Source: JAWKIW01 sp046331175 (GTDB taxonomy: Bacteria; Actinomycetota; Acidimicrobiia; Acidimicrobiales; Acidimicrobilacustridaceae). Taken from it: a stretch of 64,000 bases of DNA. The notes under the pieces were generated by a model. It saw only the letters and a list, made by a program, of their open reading frames with translations. It was not told the DNA's origin and made no database searches. Numbering within the stretch: the first letter of the stretch is position 1; the number at the start of each line of letters is the position of its first letter. This document shows positions 1-17,101 of this stretch, in pieces. The position numbers and the translations under genes are program-made. The stretch is from assembly GCA_046331175.1 (NCBI GenBank), contig JAXLRI010000004.1, positions 124,001 to 188,000 of the forward strand, written 5' to 3'.

Positions 1-1185
1 GAGGTCGGGGTCGAAGCCGCAGCCCGCGTACCAGAGCTCGCGCACGTGGGCCCGGGCCTCGGGCGTCGACTCGTCCTTGGTGGCCAGCACCGCGCCCCAG
101 AAGCGCTCGTCCCAGGCGACGTCGCCGTCGAGCACCTCGCCGGTGGCGTCGTCGATGACGTAGCGGCCGACCGCCCCCGGCTGCACGGCGGTGGCGATCA
201 TCCCCTCGTACTCGCCGTCGATGCGCTCGCCGTTGCGGTGGTCGACGGTGTCGGCGCCGATCGAGATCATCAGGTCGGCCAGCGGGATGTGCTCGAGGTT
301 CACCACGACCCGACCGGCCGGGTTGTCGTGATCGACCGACAGGTGGCCGGTGGGGAAGGGGATCTGCACCTCGGTCACCGCCACCGGCGTGCCCGGCGGC
401 GTCGCCCGGAGGTCGGCCTTCTTCACGATCCAGAGGCGGGTGAACAGCTGGTTGCGGATGGTGCGCTCGCCGCCCTTGAACGTGGCCGGGTCCATCACGA
501 AGGGCAGGTCGCAGATGACGAGGTGGTCACGCGTGGCCTTGATGTCGTGGATCGAATCGAACTCGCCCATGCCGTCGAGGGGCCAGCGCTCGATCGGACC
601 GGTGAGACCCCAGCGGGCGAGGCAGCGAGCCCCACCGGGGAGCGGCGAGTAGTTGACGAAGTACAGCGCCCGCTCGTCGAAGGCCGGCGCCGGGTGGGCG
701 GCGACCGACACCAGCGGCTCGAGGACGGCCGGCGACGCCTGCTCCCACTCGTCGTTGGCCCCCACCGGCGTCAGGTACTCGAGGGTCTCGGGGTCGATCT
801 CGACCGGGCGGCCGGCGTCGTAGCCGATGAAGAGGCGGCCGTCGATGGCCTGGACGTTGGTGTTGGCGAGGTTGGTCACCCCGAACGGCGACACCTCGAC
901 GAACTGCCACCGCTTGAACAGCCGGGGGAACCGGCGGCGGAGGCGCTCGACCGGCGTCGCCACGCGCCGGGCCCGGGTGGCGATGCGACCGTCGACGCGA
1001 GGCGTGCAGTCGATGCGGTGGACGATGCCGTGCTCGCCGAACCAGTGGCCGCCCGGCGCCCGCTTGTCGGGGCCGACGATGAACACGGCGCCCTCCATGT
1101 CGGCGGGCCAGTGGCCCTCGACCACGTCGAGGGCCAGATCGCCCTCGCCCGTGCCGTGGAACAGGTTGGTCGTGAGCGTCGCCAT
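1..1185 (-). CDS. Carotenoid cleavage oxygenase family protein (3' end outside window)
   Basis: Frame open on the minus strand from an ATG at 1185 to the window edge, giving 395 residues without a stop. Members of this family are Fe(II) seven-bladed propeller enzymes that split carotenoid, apocarotenoid or stilbene double bonds. The sequence shows GYDAGRPVEIDPETLEY (about 121-137), AAHPAPAF with a candidate iron ligand His164, and SIHDIKAT with His213-Asp214, matching the family's AHP and HD signatures; His281 in a FPTGH segment may be a third ligand. The usual length is about 450-500 residues, so a C-terminal part with the last ligand is missing from view. The substrate cannot be told. A set of GGTGAACGGTG repeats sits just upstream. 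Confidence 0.8.
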   Translation of the reverse strand, partial: MATLTTNLFHGTGEGDLALDVVEGHWPADMEGAVFIVGPDKRAPGGHWFGEHGIVHRIDCTPRVDGRIATRARRVATPVERLRRRFPRLFKRWQFVEVSPFGVTNLANTNVQAIDGRLFIGYDAGRPVEIDPETLEYLTPVGANDEWEQASPAVLEPLVSVAAHPAPAFDERALYFVNYSPLPGGARCLARWGLTGPIERWPLDGMGEFDSIHDIKATRDHLVICDLPFVMDPATFKGGERTIRNQLFTRLWIVKKADLRATPPGTPVAVTEVQIPFPTGHLSVDHDNPAGRVVVNLEHIPLADLMISIGADTVDHRNGERIDGEYEGMIATAVQPGAVGRYVIDDATGEVLDGDVAWDERFWGAVLATKDESTPEARAHVRELWYAGCGFDPDL

Positions 1186-1204
1186 CCCGTGCGCCCTCCC
1201 CCTC

Positions 1205-1258
1205 GGTGAACGGTGCTGGTGAACGGTGTTCAGCACTGGGACTTTACACCGTTCACCA
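1205..1258. promoter_or_regulatory. Operator-like triple repeat GGTGAACGGTG upstream of the oxygenase gene
   Basis: GGTGAACGGTG occurs directly at 1205-1215 and 1218-1228, and inverted as CACCGTTCACC at 1247-1257. The 1217-1229 and 1246-1258 arms form a perfect 13-bp inverted repeat around a 16-nt spacer. The array lies 20-73 bp upstream of the ATG at 1185, where a repressor would act. The protein that binds is not known. Confidence 0.55.
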
Positions 1259-1310
1259 GATGCGTGCACGGGATCTCGAGCAGCGCCCTCCCCGGCCGCT
1301 CACACCGCCC

Positions 1311-1348
1311 CTCCCCATCACGCTCCAGCGTGACCACGAAGGCAGACC
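1311..1348. repeat. Intergenic repeat, copy 1 of 3 (CCCCATCAC...GTGACCACGAA)
   Basis: The segment has the order CTCCCCATCAC, short spacer, CCAGCGTGACCACGAA. Two more copies lie near 29.6-29.7 kb. It contains a small TCAC...GTGA dyad. Function unknown. Confidence 0.5.
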
Positions 1349-1382
1349 GACCGGTGCCGTCCCAGCCCGCCGCGGCGCGGCG

Positions 1383-2909
1383 TCAGGCGTCGGGGTCGTC
1401 GAGGGGGCGGCGGGCGATGGCCAGCAGGGACTGGCCGAAGGCGGCCGGGTGGCGGCCCTCGACCCGGCGCAGCACGGGCACGACGTACTGGTCGTAGAAG
1501 CGCGTGGTGGCGGGGCGGGTGGGCTGTTGGCGCAGCAGGCGGGCGACCAGGACCCACGCGAACCAGCCGGGCAGGTTCACGTAGCGCAGGTCGACGATCT
1601 CGAACCCGGCCAGCGACAGCGCCTGCGCCAGCGTCGACCGGCGGTACCGCCGCTGGTGGCCGATGCGGCGGTCGAACTCGGAGTACAGGACCTCGTGGGC
1701 CGGCACGTACACGGCCAGCGTGCCGCCCCGCCGCAGGCCCCGGCGGATGTCGGTGAGCACGCCGACGTGGTCGGGGATGTGCTCGAGCACGTTGATCATC
1801 ACCGCGGCATCGAAGGGCCGACCCTCGCCGTCGGCGCCCTCGGCCATGACCGCGCTGGCGTCGGCCACGACCACCCGCACGTCGTCGACGTCGGCGAAGC
1901 GGTCGGCCAGCAGCTGGCCTGCCCGCTCGGACGGCTCGGAGATGGTGAGCCGGCCCAGCCGGCGGAGGCGGTCGGACATGGTGCCGTGCCCAGCGCCGAT
2001 CTCGACGATCTCGCCGCCGACGTGAGGAGCCATGAGGTCGACGATCCAGTCGGCGTAGTTCACGGCGTCGTCGAGGCTGTCGAGCGTGTCGGACAGCTCG
2101 TCGTCGGCCTCGTGGAAGTCGGCCAGCCCGTCGGGACCGACCTCGTCGCGTGGCTTGGCGACCTTCCGGCCGACCCTCGAGTAGCGGAGGATGCACGCCA
2201 GGGTCCGCAGCCCGTCGATGGGCCGGACCTTCTTGCCGTGCTCGTAGGTGCGGCCCTCGTAGGAGATGCCGACCTCGAACACCCGCCAGCCGCCCCGGGC
2301 CACCTTGGCGGTGAGCTCGGGCTCGATGCCGAAGCGGTCCTGCTCGAGCTCCATCGACTGGACGACCTCGCGCCGGAAGGCCTTGCAGCCGGTGGCCATG
2401 TCGGTGAGGTTGAGGTCGGTGGTGGCGTTGGAGACCAGCGTCAGGGCCTTCGAGGCGATGGAGTGCCGGAAGTAGAGGACGCGGTGGGGGCGGCCGTGGA
2501 AGCGCGAGCCGAACACCACGTCGGCCTGGCCGGCCAGCAGGGGTCCCAGCACGGCGCCGTAGTCGGCGGGGTCGTACTCGAGGTCGGCGTCCTGCACGAT
2601 CACGTACTCGGCGGTGACCTCGGGGAACGCCCGCCGCAGGGCCGCCCCCTTGCCCAGGTTCAGCTGCTGGTGGATCACCCGCACGCGGGGGTCGTCGACC
2701 CCGTCGAGGACGTCGCCCGTGCCGTCGGTGGAGCCGTCGTCGACGGCGATGACCTCGGCCGTGTACGGCGACGCCAGCACCCGTTCGAGCACGGCCTTCA
2801 CCGTCGCCACCTCGTTGTAGCAGGGCATGACGACGGCCAGGCAGGGGCGGGGCGGGGCGGCGGGATCGGGCATGGGGGCAGCGGTGACGAGCGCCGGCCG
2901 GGGCGGCAC
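1383..2909 (-). CDS. Two-domain glycosyltransferase family 2 / SAM methyltransferase fusion
   Basis: 508 residues from ATG 2909; an in-frame ATG at 2873 gives a shorter, equally possible N-terminus. Residues about 25-240 are a GT-A family 2 glycosyltransferase of the dolichyl-phosphate mannose synthase type: MPCYNE, DDGSTDGTGD and a DAD metal-binding motif are visible. Residues about 290-500 are a class I methyltransferase with EIGAGHG as the SAM loop and INVLEHIPD as motif IV. GT2 enzymes of this kind move a sugar from a nucleotide donor to a lipid carrier at the membrane, so the methyltransferase may modify the same glycan or lipid (inference). No transmembrane segments are evident. It is transcribed away from the sigma-like membrane protein gene at 3090. 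Confidence 0.85.
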   Translation of the reverse strand: MPPRPALVTAAPMPDPAAPPRPCLAVVMPCYNEVATVKAVLERVLASPYTAEVIAVDDGSTDGTGDVLDGVDDPRVRVIHQQLNLGKGAALRRAFPEVTAEYVIVQDADLEYDPADYGAVLGPLLAGQADVVFGSRFHGRPHRVLYFRHSIASKALTLVSNATTDLNLTDMATGCKAFRREVVQSMELEQDRFGIEPELTAKVARGGWRVFEVGISYEGRTYEHGKKVRPIDGLRTLACILRYSRVGRKVAKPRDEVGPDGLADFHEADDELSDTLDSLDDAVNYADWIVDLMAPHVGGEIVEIGAGHGTMSDRLRRLGRLTISEPSERAGQLLADRFADVDDVRVVVADASAVMAEGADGEGRPFDAAVMINVLEHIPDHVGVLTDIRRGLRRGGTLAVYVPAHEVLYSEFDRRIGHQRRYRRSTLAQALSLAGFEIVDLRYVNLPGWFAWVLVARLLRQQPTRPATTRFYDQYVVPVLRRVEGRHPAAFGQSLLAIARRPLDDPDA

Positions 2910-3089
2910 GGGTCCGCCGATCCTACTCGTGGGCCCACCCGTCGACCCCAGCCGATGGCGGCCATGACCGCCAGGACCAGGGGCGACGACCTAATCTCCG
3001 AGCGGGATCGGCCGATGGGACTCGGGCGGGAGCACTTGCTTCCGCGCCTTTGGGGACCGGGGACCCGGCCACGACGCAGAGGTGCAGGG

Positions 3090-5504
<2,415 letters not shown>

Positions 5505-5527
5505 GCACGGACGCGACCGGCGACGGC

Positions 5528-6655
5528 TCAACCGAGCAGGTCGGCGGGGCGGACCTCGTTGCTCGGGTGGCGCAGCTTCGACAGGGCGTTGGCCTCGATC
5601 TGGCGAACCCGCTCGCGGCTGAGCTCCATGGCGCGCGCCACCTCGGGCATGGCGTGGGGCTCGCCGTCGCCGCCGAAGCCGTAGCGCATGGCCAGGATGG
5701 CGCGCTCGCGCTCGTCGAGCACGGCGAGGAGGCGCGCCAGGGTGTCGCCCCGATCGACCCGGAGGGCCTGCACCTCGGGGTCCTCGGCGCCGGGATCGGC
5801 CAGCAGGTCGCCGAGCGCCGCCGATCCCTCCCCCGCCGTCGGCTCGTCGAGCGACGCGCTCACGACCGGCGTGGAGGCGGCCCGTCGCACGGCGTCCACC
5901 GACAAGCCCGAGGCCGTGGCGACCTCCTCGTCGGTGGGCGTGTGGCCGTCGAGGCCCTCGAGCTCGTCGCGCGTGCGACGCACCAGGCGCAGGTCGTCCT
6001 CGGCCTGCAGCGGCACCCGGATCGGCTGACGGCCACCGGCCACCCCGCGGGCGATGGCCTGGCGGATCCACCAGGTGGCGTAGGTGGAGAACTTGAACCC
6101 GCGACGGTGGTCGAACTTCTCGACGGCCCGCAGCAGCCCGGCGTTGCCCTCCTGCACCAGGTCGAGCATCGGCACGCCGGTCGATCGGAAGCGACGGGCG
6201 ATCGACACCACGAGGCGCAGGTTGGCCCGCACGAAGCGGGCCGTGGCCTCGTCGCCGGCGACGACCACCGCCTCCAGCCGACGACGCTCCTCCGCGTCGA
6301 GCGGCCCGGCGGCCACGACAGGCGCACCGGCCCCCACGACGGGCGGCCCGGACGCCAGGACGGGCACATCGGGCTCGTCGGTCACATCGGGCTCGACCGG
6401 GGGCTGCTCGTCGGACCGGGGGCGCTCACCGGCGTCGGCCGGGGCCGCGGCGGTGACGAGGCCGGCCGACGGGGTGACGCCGTGGCGGGCCAGCTCCTGG
6501 CGGGCCGCCAGGCCGGCCTGCACCAGGGCGCCCAGCTCGGCCTCCTCGGCCGCGGTCAGCAGCGGCGTGCGGCCGATCTCGTCGAGGTAGAGCCGCATGA
6601 GGTCGGGCCCGCCGCTCGTGGGCGTCTCCGACCGGGGGTGGGCGGAGCGGGGCAT
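5528..6655 (-). CDS. RNA polymerase sigma-70 family factor (group 1/2-like)
   Basis: 375 residues from ATG 6655, with GGGAGG a few bases upstream. Region 1.2 is LYLDEIGRTPLLTAAEEAEL. A Pro/Ala-rich insert of about 70 residues follows, then region 2 (NLRLVVSIARRF, DLVQEGNAGLLRAVEKFD, FSTYATWWIRQAI), region 3 and region 4 (MRYGFGGDG, ELSRERVRQIEANALSKLR). It lacks region 1.1. Such factors direct core RNA polymerase to promoters. Region 2.4 is close to housekeeping sigmas, so it likely reads -10/-35 promoters. It converges with the membrane protein gene at 3090, whose stop is 23 bp away. Whether it is the main or an alternative sigma cannot be decided here; the short N-terminus favours an alternative one. 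Confidence 0.92.
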   Translation of the reverse strand: MPRSAHPRSETPTSGGPDLMRLYLDEIGRTPLLTAAEEAELGALVQAGLAARQELARHGVTPSAGLVTAAAPADAGERPRSDEQPPVEPDVTDEPDVPVLASGPPVVGAGAPVVAAGPLDAEERRRLEAVVVAGDEATARFVRANLRLVVSIARRFRSTGVPMLDLVQEGNAGLLRAVEKFDHRRGFKFSTYATWWIRQAIARGVAGGRQPIRVPLQAEDDLRLVRRTRDELEGLDGHTPTDEEVATASGLSVDAVRRAASTPVVSASLDEPTAGEGSAALGDLLADPGAEDPEVQALRVDRGDTLARLLAVLDERERAILAMRYGFGGDGEPHAMPEVARAMELSRERVRQIEANALSKLRHPSNEVRPADLLG

Positions 6656-6863
6656 CGGCGGACCTCCCGGGGGGCTGGGGTGGGACGCCTCTCATCCTGC
6701 CGACGCGGTCGCGGTGACGCCCGATCGTGCGGTGTCCGACCGGTGTGAAGATCGACACGTCGTCCCGCCCGCGCCCGGCCGCGGCGCCGAGCGCGGCGCT
6801 CGCCGTCGGGCCGCGCCCAGCCGAGCAGCGATCAGGCCGAGCGGCGGTCAGGACGCGCGGCCG

Positions 6864-7571
6864 TCAGCTCCCGCCGGTGGGCGTGGTGAGCTGGTCGACC
6901 AGGTAGCCGATCCCGATGCCGGCCACCGCCGCCGCGGCGGCGATGCCGAGCGTCTCGGCGACGGTGCGGCCGACCGGCTTGCCCCCGACGCGCGATCGGA
7001 ACACGCCGAGGGCGACGAGCAGCGCCGTCGTGAGGACCAGCGACACCACCCGCGCCGTCCCCATCGACAGCAGGGCGAAGGGCAGGACCGGCACGGATGC
7101 GGCGAGCAGGTCCGACACGAACATCCACGAGGCGTGGGCGATCGGCGAGCGCGACTCGTCGTCGGCCGGCTCGTCGAGCGAGGCCGACAGGCGGGCCAGC
7201 ACCTCCTGGTCGCCGTCGGCGGCGGCCACCACCTTGTCGGCCACCGCCGGGCTGAGGCCCGCCCCGGACAGCCGCAGGGCGATGTGCGCGGTGCTGTCGG
7301 CCGCCGGCGCCGGGTGCGACGCCAGGGCGTCGCGGCGGCGACGGGACGCGTCGCGCGCCGACTCCACGTCGAGGTAGGTGCCCGCCATCATCGACACCGC
7401 CGCCGAGATGGCGCCGGTGGCCCCGGCGATGACCACCACCGAGGTGTCGGTGGTGGTGGCCGCCACGCCGAAGACCAGGCCGAGGATCGACACCGTGCCG
7501 TCCTCCATGCCGAACACGACGTCGCCGGCGGAGGACTCGAAGGACGACCGGATGCGCTGCCAACCGCTCAT
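6864..7571 (-). CDS. VIT1/CCC1-family membrane transporter
   Basis: 235 residues. The N-terminal GDVVFGMEDGTVSILGLVFG is the VIT/CCC1 signature helix. Further hydrophobic segments lie at about 37-62, 155-175, 180-197 and 208-226, giving the five-helix plan of the family, with a cytoplasmic loop at about 70-145 that normally carries acidic metal-binding residues. The family moves Fe2+ or Mn2+ out of the cytoplasm or into storage compartments. It lies 9 bp after the MFS gene stop and is probably cotranscribed with it. The metal specificity is not visible. Confidence 0.82.
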   Translation of the reverse strand: MSGWQRIRSSFESSAGDVVFGMEDGTVSILGLVFGVAATTTDTSVVVIAGATGAISAAVSMMAGTYLDVESARDASRRRRDALASHPAPAADSTAHIALRLSGAGLSPAVADKVVAAADGDQEVLARLSASLDEPADDESRSPIAHASWMFVSDLLAASVPVLPFALLSMGTARVVSLVLTTALLVALGVFRSRVGGKPVGRTVAETLGIAAAAAVAGIGIGYLVDQLTTPTGGS

Positions 7572-7580
7572 GGCCGGACG

Positions 7581-9146
7581 CTACAGCGCACCACCAGACC
7601 CGCCGACCACCGCCTCGGGGCCCCGCCGCGTGGGCCACAGCAGCCACGCGGCCAGCACCGCCAGGGCCAGCACGATGGCACCGGCCCACCGCATGGTCTG
7701 GGTGAAGGCGGTGGTGGCGTCCGAGCGCGCCGCGGCCAGCACCCGCTGGGTGAGGTCGGCGTCGAGCCGGGCCACCGCCCGGTCGAACGTGGTCGCCCCG
7801 ACGGCGGCCACGTCGCTGGTGATCGCCGCCTGCTGGGCCACCGGCTCGCTCGCCAGTGCGCCGGTGGGCTGGACGGCGAGGAAGGCCGACGACCCGATGG
7901 CGATGGCCAGCGCCGACCCCGCGAAGCGCATGAGCGTCGTGATGCCGGCCGCCTCGTCGAGGCGGCCGCTCGGCAGGTCGAGGACCGCCAGCGACACCAG
8001 CCCGGCGTTGGCGACGCCGGCGCCGAGGCCGCAGATGGCCAGGGGGACCAGCAGCTGCGCCTCGGTCGTGTCGGGCCCGGCCAACGAGAGCCAGAAGAAC
8101 CCGGCGGCCGACAGCCCCAGCCCGACGAGCACGGGTCCGGTCGCGCCGACGCGCGTCCGGAGCCACACGGCGATCTGGGTGTACACGATGATCGACAGCG
8201 TGAAGGGCACGAACATGACCACGACGGACAGGGCGTCGCGGCTGAACACGGCGGCGGACTGCGCGAACACGTTGAACCAGTAGAGGAGGCCGAGCATCCC
8301 GATGCTGGCGCCGAGCACGGCCACGTTGGCCCCCACCAGCCGCCGGCGCCGGAGCAGCGACAGGTGCAGCAGCGGGTGGTCGCGGCGTCGCTCGACGCCC
8401 ACGAACGCCACGGCCAGGGCGACCACGACCCCCGCGACGACCCCCGTGGGCCACACCACGGCACCCCAGCTCTTCGCCCGCTCCACCAGCAGGATGGCCA
8501 GCGCGACCAACGGGACCGCCAGCAGCGCGCCCAAGAGGTCGTCCGTGCGGCGTCGGCGACCGCGCCGCGGCCCCTTGCGCAGCCGGGTCGCCAGCGCGGC
8601 CGCGGTGCCCATCACGACGATCTCGACCACGAAGAACGCCCGCCACCCGGCGAGGTCGGTGGCGACGGCACCGACGAACGGGCCGATGCCGAAGGCCGAG
8701 GCGTAGACCACGCCACGGATGCGGTAGCCGAACCGCTCGCGCTCGGGATCGCTCAGGGCGTGGAGGACCTCGATGCCGGCCGGCAGCACGAAGGCGGCGC
8801 CGATCCCCTGCAGGACGCGCCCGACGAAGAGCACCCCCGTGGCCCCCGAGACGGCTGCGGTCAGGGAGCCGAGCGCGAACACCGCGCAGCCCAGGGCGAG
8901 GGCCCGGGTGCGACCGAGGTCGTCGCCGAGCCGGCCGCCGATGAGCGCGAAGGCGGCGCCGGCGAGCAGGTAGGCGTTGGCCACCCAGGCGACCGAGACC
9001 ACGCCCAGCTCGAGGTCGCCCGCCATGGTGCGAGCCGTGACGTTGATGGCGGTGGTGTTCATCCCGATCACCGCCACCGTCGTCGCCACGACGACGAGCG
9101 CGAGGCGTCCCTCGGGAGCGAGTCGGTCGTGGTCGGCCCGGGCCAT
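7581..9146 (-). CDS. MFS transporter, DHA2 (14-helix, EmrB/QacA-like) type
   Basis: 521 residues. The first helix follows EGRLALVVVATTVAVIGMNTT, motif A is GGRLGDDLGRTRAL after helix 2, and VGRVLQGIGAAFVLPAG matches the DHA2 helix 4 motif. Length and hydrophobicity fit 14 transmembrane helices. A large loop between about 410 and 480 is probably extracytoplasmic. Family members export drugs or hydrophobic metabolites using the proton gradient. It is first in a probable two-gene unit with the VIT-like gene. The substrate is unknown. Confidence 0.87.
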   Translation of the reverse strand: MARADHDRLAPEGRLALVVVATTVAVIGMNTTAINVTARTMAGDLELGVVSVAWVANAYLLAGAAFALIGGRLGDDLGRTRALALGCAVFALGSLTAAVSGATGVLFVGRVLQGIGAAFVLPAGIEVLHALSDPERERFGYRIRGVVYASAFGIGPFVGAVATDLAGWRAFFVVEIVVMGTAAALATRLRKGPRRGRRRRTDDLLGALLAVPLVALAILLVERAKSWGAVVWPTGVVAGVVVALAVAFVGVERRRDHPLLHLSLLRRRRLVGANVAVLGASIGMLGLLYWFNVFAQSAAVFSRDALSVVVMFVPFTLSIIVYTQIAVWLRTRVGATGPVLVGLGLSAAGFFWLSLAGPDTTEAQLLVPLAICGLGAGVANAGLVSLAVLDLPSGRLDEAAGITTLMRFAGSALAIAIGSSAFLAVQPTGALASEPVAQQAAITSDVAAVGATTFDRAVARLDADLTQRVLAAARSDATTAFTQTMRWAGAIVLALAVLAAWLLWPTRRGPEAVVGGSGGAL

Positions 9147-9234
9147 GGTCGCCCCGACCCTATCGACGGGTCAGAATCGACGCCGTGACGCAGGGGGACC
9201 GCGAGCGGAGCCGGCGGCAGCCGGCGGGGCACCG

Positions 9235-10599
9235 GTGACGACGCCCGGGCGCACCCTCTACGACGTGATCGGCGTCGACCCCGCCGCCGACGAGCACGCC
9301 ATCCACCGCGCCTACCGCGTGCGGGCGATGCTCTCGCACCCCGACCGCGGCGGTGACGAAGCCGCGTTCGTGGAGCTGGTCGAGGCCTACCGCGTCCTGT
9401 CCGACCCCGAGCAGCGCCGGGCCTACGACACCGAGGAGGGCCTCGCCGGCCGGCCGTGGGCCCTGCCGGAGCCCCCGCGCCGCGCCGCCAGGACCAGGCC
9501 GCCGGCCGATCCCGGCGCCCACCGCTGGGTCCGAGCCGTCGCGGGCGGGCGGCGACCGACGGCGGTGAGCGAGGAGCGCGCCCGGCTCGGCTCGCTCGCC
9601 GCGGCCGAGGTGGTGTGGGAGGCCGACGACCCCACCCGCCTGGCCCCGGTGGCCGGCGGCGACGCCGTCGTGGTCGTCCCCGACCGTGGCATCGCGCTGC
9701 TCGACGCCCCGACGGGCGCGGTCCGCTGGCGCACCAGCACCGGCACGGCCCCCATCGCCCCGCCCGTCCTCACCGACGAGCTCGTCGTCGTGTGGGTGGC
9801 GCCGTCGAGCCTGTTGCTGCTCGGTCGCGACGACGGCGAGGTGCGCAGCCGCCACGACGTCGACCACCTGAGCCGCGCCGGCCTGGCCGCACGCGACGAC
9901 CTCGTGGTGTGCGCCCGCGTGGGCGGCCGCCTCGTCGCCCTCCCCACCTCCGGCGGGCGGGCGCGCTGGCACGCGACCGCCAGCACGGAGCCCGCCCTGC
10001 CCCCGCTCGTGGTGGGCGCCGCCGGCGACCGCTCGCGCACCGTGGTCGTCATCGGCCAGGACCAGGAGGTCGTCGCCGTCGACGCCCGCCGAGGACGGTC
10101 GCGCTGGCGCCGCACGCTGGACGCACCTGCGACCCAGGCCGTGGCCGTCGACGACGGGACGGTGTGGATCGCCGGCCTCGACGGACAGGTCGTCGGGGTG
10201 CACGCCGCCGAGGGCGACGTGGTCGGCGAGCTCGACGTGGGCGGTCCGGCGGCCGGTCTGCTGGTCGACGACCGCGCCGTGTACGTGATGGCCGCCGATG
10301 GCGACGGCGCCGCCCTCCACGGCCGGCCCCGCCGGGACCTCGCCGGCGGCTGGCAGCTGCCGCTGCCCGAGCTGGGCCCCCCACCCACGGCCGCCGCCTC
10401 GTGGCTCACCCTGGTCGAGCCCGAGGGTCGGCTGACCACCATCGAGGGCCACCACGGCGTCGTCGTGCACGAGTGCCGGCTGCCCGACCTGCCCGCGCCC
10501 CACCCCATCGCCGCGCTGCCCGGCCTGCCCGGTGGCGACGCCGTCGTGTGCACCGATCGCCGCGGCGTGGTGCGCGCCGTGCGCCCCCGCTGGCGCTGA
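9235..10599 (+). CDS. J-domain protein fused to a PQQ-like beta-propeller
   Basis: 454 residues from GTG 9235, chosen because the J-domain begins at once (TLYDVIGVDPAADEHAIHRA) and GGCGGGG precedes it. Residues 8-65 are a J-domain with the HPD triad at 35-37. A basic Pro-rich linker follows. Residues about 130-450 contain repeated blades of the type GIALLDAPTGAVRW and VVAVDARRGRSRW, i.e. a PQQ/WD-like propeller. J-domains stimulate DnaK ATPase, and propellers usually bind proteins. No signal peptide or membrane segment is seen, so the propeller is likely cytoplasmic, which is unusual for PQQ-type blades. Probably a client-specific DnaK co-chaperone (inference). Confidence 0.82.
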   Translation: MTTPGRTLYDVIGVDPAADEHAIHRAYRVRAMLSHPDRGGDEAAFVELVEAYRVLSDPEQRRAYDTEEGLAGRPWALPEPPRRAARTRPPADPGAHRWVRAVAGGRRPTAVSEERARLGSLAAAEVVWEADDPTRLAPVAGGDAVVVVPDRGIALLDAPTGAVRWRTSTGTAPIAPPVLTDELVVVWVAPSSLLLLGRDDGEVRSRHDVDHLSRAGLAARDDLVVCARVGGRLVALPTSGGRARWHATASTEPALPPLVVGAAGDRSRTVVVIGQDQEVVAVDARRGRSRWRRTLDAPATQAVAVDDGTVWIAGLDGQVVGVHAAEGDVVGELDVGGPAAGLLVDDRAVYVMAADGDGAALHGRPRRDLAGGWQLPLPELGPPPTAAASWLTLVEPEGRLTTIEGHHGVVVHECRLPDLPAPHPIAALPGLPGGDAVVCTDRRGVVRAVRPRWR

Positions 10600-10602
10600 C
10601 CG

Positions 10603-10618
10603 GGGCGCCGGCGCGCCC
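10603..10618. terminator. Short GC hairpin between convergent genes
   Basis: GGGCGC-CGGC-GCGCCC forms a 6-bp perfect stem in the 48-bp gap between the convergent J-domain and phosphopantetheinyl transferase genes. There is no U-tract, so termination is only a guess. Confidence 0.3.
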
Positions 10619-10647
10619 GCCCGGCGCGACGGTCGGTCGCCCGACGC

Positions 10648-11444
10648 TCAGGATCCGGCGATCACCCAGCCACCGGGACCGGCCGGGGCCGGCGCCGGCG
10701 GATCGGTCAGCAGCGTCACGACGAACCCGCCCACCACCGCCGCCCACCCCGACAGCGACGAGGGGGCCACCGCGGGCGCCGCCGGCTCGCGACGAGTGAT
10801 CGGGTCGGTCTGGGGCTCCCGACCGTCACCGGTCACCGACACCGGCACCCACGGGCCGCCGGGCTCGGGCGGGCCGTGGGGGGCGTCGACGGCCAGCGCT
10901 CGCACGTCGAGTCGCAGCCCGGCACGGTGCACCTTGGCCGCCGCCTCCTTGGCCGTCCACAGCAGGTTGGCCCGGGCCACCCGGTCGTCGCCGACCCAGG
11001 CCTGCTCGCGGTCGTCGAACCACTCGTGCACGAAGGCGCTGCTCCGCGGCTCGAGGACCTCGAGGTCGACGCCGACGGCGGTGCCGGCCGGCGCCGCCGC
11101 CACGACGACCCGGCCGGCGCGGTGGCTCCAGGACAGCCCCACCGCCAACGGCTCGCCGCCGGCGTGCACCTCGGGGGCACCGTCGTCGGCGGGCAGCAGC
11201 TCGACCGCGGCGAGGAGGTGCTCGGGGGCAGCCAGCGCGATGGGCGCCGACAGGTCGCCCCGCCACCGGGCCGGCGCCGCGCCCGTGAGGACCGCGTGCT
11301 TGGCCGCGAAGCGCCCGAGGCGCCAGTCGGCCCGCCGCTTGGGCACCGAGAGGCGCTCCTGGACCTCGCGCTCGCGCGGTCCGAGCCAGCCGTCGCCCGC
11401 GGGCACCTGGCCGTGATCGGCCCACCACAGCGACGGCGTGGTGC

Positions 11445-11448
<4 letters not shown>
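10648..11448 (-). CDS. 4'-phosphopantetheinyl transferase (Sfp/AcpT superfamily)
   Basis: 266 residues from GTG 11448, overlapping the carboxylase stop by four bases (GTGA), so translation is probably coupled. The superfamily signatures are present: GVDLE (Mg2+ site) and WTAKEAAAKVHR (Mg2+ and CoA site), spaced as in the Sfp type. The enzyme moves phosphopantetheine from CoA to carrier-protein side chains. As last gene of the operon it almost certainly serves the four carrier domains of the synthase encoded upstream. The C-terminus has an extra hydrophobic stretch (about 235-255), unusual for this family. Because the partner carriers have Thr at the attachment position, its acceptor specificity is of interest. 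Confidence 0.9.
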
Positions 11449-17012
<5,564 letters not shown>

Positions 17013-17101
17013 CGCCTCGTCCTTCCTCTTCCTCACCCGACCATCGGGCCCTCGGACCCCCCTCGGACCTCGACCGCGCCCGAGACGTCACCTCGTCGCC
17101 G

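Noticed and set aside
1206..3089. Upstream extension of the sigma-like membrane protein
   Set aside because: It overlaps the whole glycosyltransferase gene on the other strand and has no motifs; GTG 3090 gives a sensible start.
6597..9188. 863-codon plus-strand frame
   Set aside because: Antisense to the VIT-like and MFS genes; low-complexity Arg/Gly/His composition and no motifs.
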